The translations under genes and the position numbers were made by a program. Positions 5,999 through 6,559 of a DNA stretch of 6,559 bases are shown piece by piece (the stretch's first letter is position 1; each line of letters begins with the position of its first letter). The DNA is from Chloroflexota bacterium (GTDB taxonomy: Bacteria; Chloroflexota; Dehalococcoidia; Lucifugimonadales; JACPCL1): contig JACQUI010000084.1 in NCBI GenBank assembly GCA_016210395.1, forward strand, positions 1-6,559. The letters are read 5' to 3'. The notes beneath the pieces are model-generated. The model made no database searches. It was not told the DNA's origin and saw nothing but the letters and a program-made list of their open reading frames with translations.

Positions 5999-6390
5999 CT
6001 ACGCCAGTTGCAGCGCTTGGAAATACCTCCGGTAGTACCCACGGTCTCTGGTCAGCAGCCGGTCCGCGTGGACGATTGCGTGGGCGCCGATCAGAAAATC
6101 CGCCACAAGGTGCTGCCTCGGGTGCAGGCTTGTTCCGCAAGCCCCGCAATGCACCGACTGCGCCGTTCCGCATGAAGGACACGTCAGGGAATCCGGCCGG
6201 TTGCGAAGGTAGTCGCGCCACGCGACCCCCGCTAGGTGCAGGGCTTCGGTGCCTGACCGCTGCAGTCGAATACGCGTGTCTTCCAGAAATCGGTCCAAGC
6301 CTTCACTTGCAGGGAAACGACCCGCCAACTCGGCGTAAACAGGCTCAGAAATGATGAGCCCCCCAAGAAGTAGAGATTCGCTAAGGGATT
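5999..6390 (-). pseudogene. PIN-domain (VapC-like) toxin with four-cysteine insert, 5' end lost at an IS
   Basis: The frame ends at TAG 5999-6001 and is open back to a TGA at 6392-6394, giving about 130 codons. Read this way it contains GGLIISEPVYAELAGRFP, then LDRFLEDT, HLAGVAWRDYL and the C-terminal PIN signature ADFLIGAHA...LLTRDRGYYRRYF. Conserved acidic residues are present at E21, D98 and D116 of the open frame. The first strand of PIN nucleases, with the initial catalytic Asp, is absent. An insert CPSCG...HCGACG (C71, C74, C82, C85) looks like a zinc knuckle, a variation seen in some VapC-family toxins. VapC proteins are ribonucleases held by a cognate antitoxin; no antitoxin gene is in the window, and it may lie beyond the IS. 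A TTG at 6328 could start a shorter product, but it would lack part of the fold. Loss of the start at the IS edge makes an inactive remnant most likely. The exact break (about 6380-6391) is an estimate. Confidence 0.75.
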
Positions 6391-6559
6391 GTCATGGAAT
6401 AAGTGGCCTGTTTATGCCATACTGCAGGGGTGATAGACGTAGAAGGCATTCGAGGGCGATATCAGGCGCTGGCACACCTCGTGGACGAGCGAGTGCGGCG
6501 GCTGGCGTTGGCAGCTGAGGCGGTGGCGATTGGCCGTGGTGGTCAGACGGCGGTGGCGC
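6386..6559 (+). mobile_element. Left end of an insertion sequence, ISAzo13-like (continues past window)
   Basis: The homology of the PIN gene stops near 6385-6391, and an ISAzo13-like transposase frame starts about 45 nt further on, so an IS end must lie in this short interval. The GGGATTGTCATGGAATAAG stretch from about 6385 is a candidate terminus. The terminal inverted repeat and target duplication cannot be verified because the other end is outside the window, so the left boundary is uncertain by about 10 nt. Confidence 0.6.
6430..6559 (+). CDS. N-terminal fragment of an ISAzo13-like transposase (3' end outside window)
   Basis: From GTG 6430 the frame is open for 43 codons to the window edge: VIDVEGIRGRYQALAHLVDE, then RVRRLALAAEAVAIGRGG and QTAVA. 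This matches the characteristic start of ISAzo13-family transposases (a RY.AL...LDER.RRL.AAAEA...G.GG..AV pattern), recognised from memory of the family. The DDE catalytic core would be downstream of the window. A second GTG at 6403 is in frame, but the family usually starts near the VIDVEGI position. AGGGG directly abuts the GTG, so the ribosome-binding site is poor. The gene is divergent from the disrupted PIN gene. Confidence 0.75.
   Translation, partial: MIDVEGIRGRYQALAHLVDERVRRLALAAEAVAIGRGGQTAVA

Noticed and set aside
4701..6221. A 506-codon open frame on the minus strand opposite the aminotransferase
   Set aside because: It is codon-aligned antisense to a clearly real gene. In GC-rich genes the codons that would create antisense stops (TTA, CTA, TCA) are rare, so such frames stay open. 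The translation is low-complexity, crosses the 5960 repeat and the toxin remnant, and shows no domain.

Overview
The window looks like a GC-rich, gene-dense bacterial chromosome segment, most likely from the Chloroflexota. The clue is taxonomic: an SCO1664-family (PI3/4-kinase-like) gene paired with a DUF3090 gene is known mainly from Actinobacteria and Chloroflexi. Small GC-rich hairpin repeats sit between genes. This placement is inference from gene content and style, not a database match.

Layout. Positions 1-1242 (+) hold the 3' end of a large gene for an apparently exported, beta-sandwich-rich protein. A perfect inverted repeat (1267-1295) separates it from a convergent two-gene operon on the minus strand. 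That operon runs from a DUF3090 zinc-ribbon protein (2103-2645) into an SCO1664-family kinase-fold protein (1358-2125), with overlapping reading frames. A 380-bp divergent intergenic region (2646-3025) carries a plausible minus-strand promoter. Next is a stand-alone LON substrate-binding-domain protein (3026-3685, +), followed by a two-hairpin repeat whose loops are complementary. An extended -10 promoter then leads into a two-gene operon: a short-chain dehydrogenase/reductase (3913-4704) and a class V PLP aminotransferase of the alanine/serine-glyoxylate type (4728-5915). Another hairpin repeat (5960-5989) closes that operon.

The right end is accessory DNA. A minus-strand PIN-domain (VapC-like) toxin gene with an inserted four-cysteine knuckle (5999 to about 6390) has lost its 5' end. 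The break is where an insertion sequence begins, and the start of an ISAzo13-like transposase (6430 onward) runs off the window.

Points of most interest: the SDR aligns with K, N, T and R at all four positions of the canonical N-S-Y-K catalytic tetrad, although its NAD(P)-binding motifs are intact; the SCO1664/DUF3090 pair is of unknown function; the zinc-knuckle PIN toxin appears to be disrupted by an IS; and the intergenic repeats share outer arms but differ in their cores, or form paired hairpins with complementary loops. No CRISPR array, tRNA, rRNA or riboswitch was recognised.
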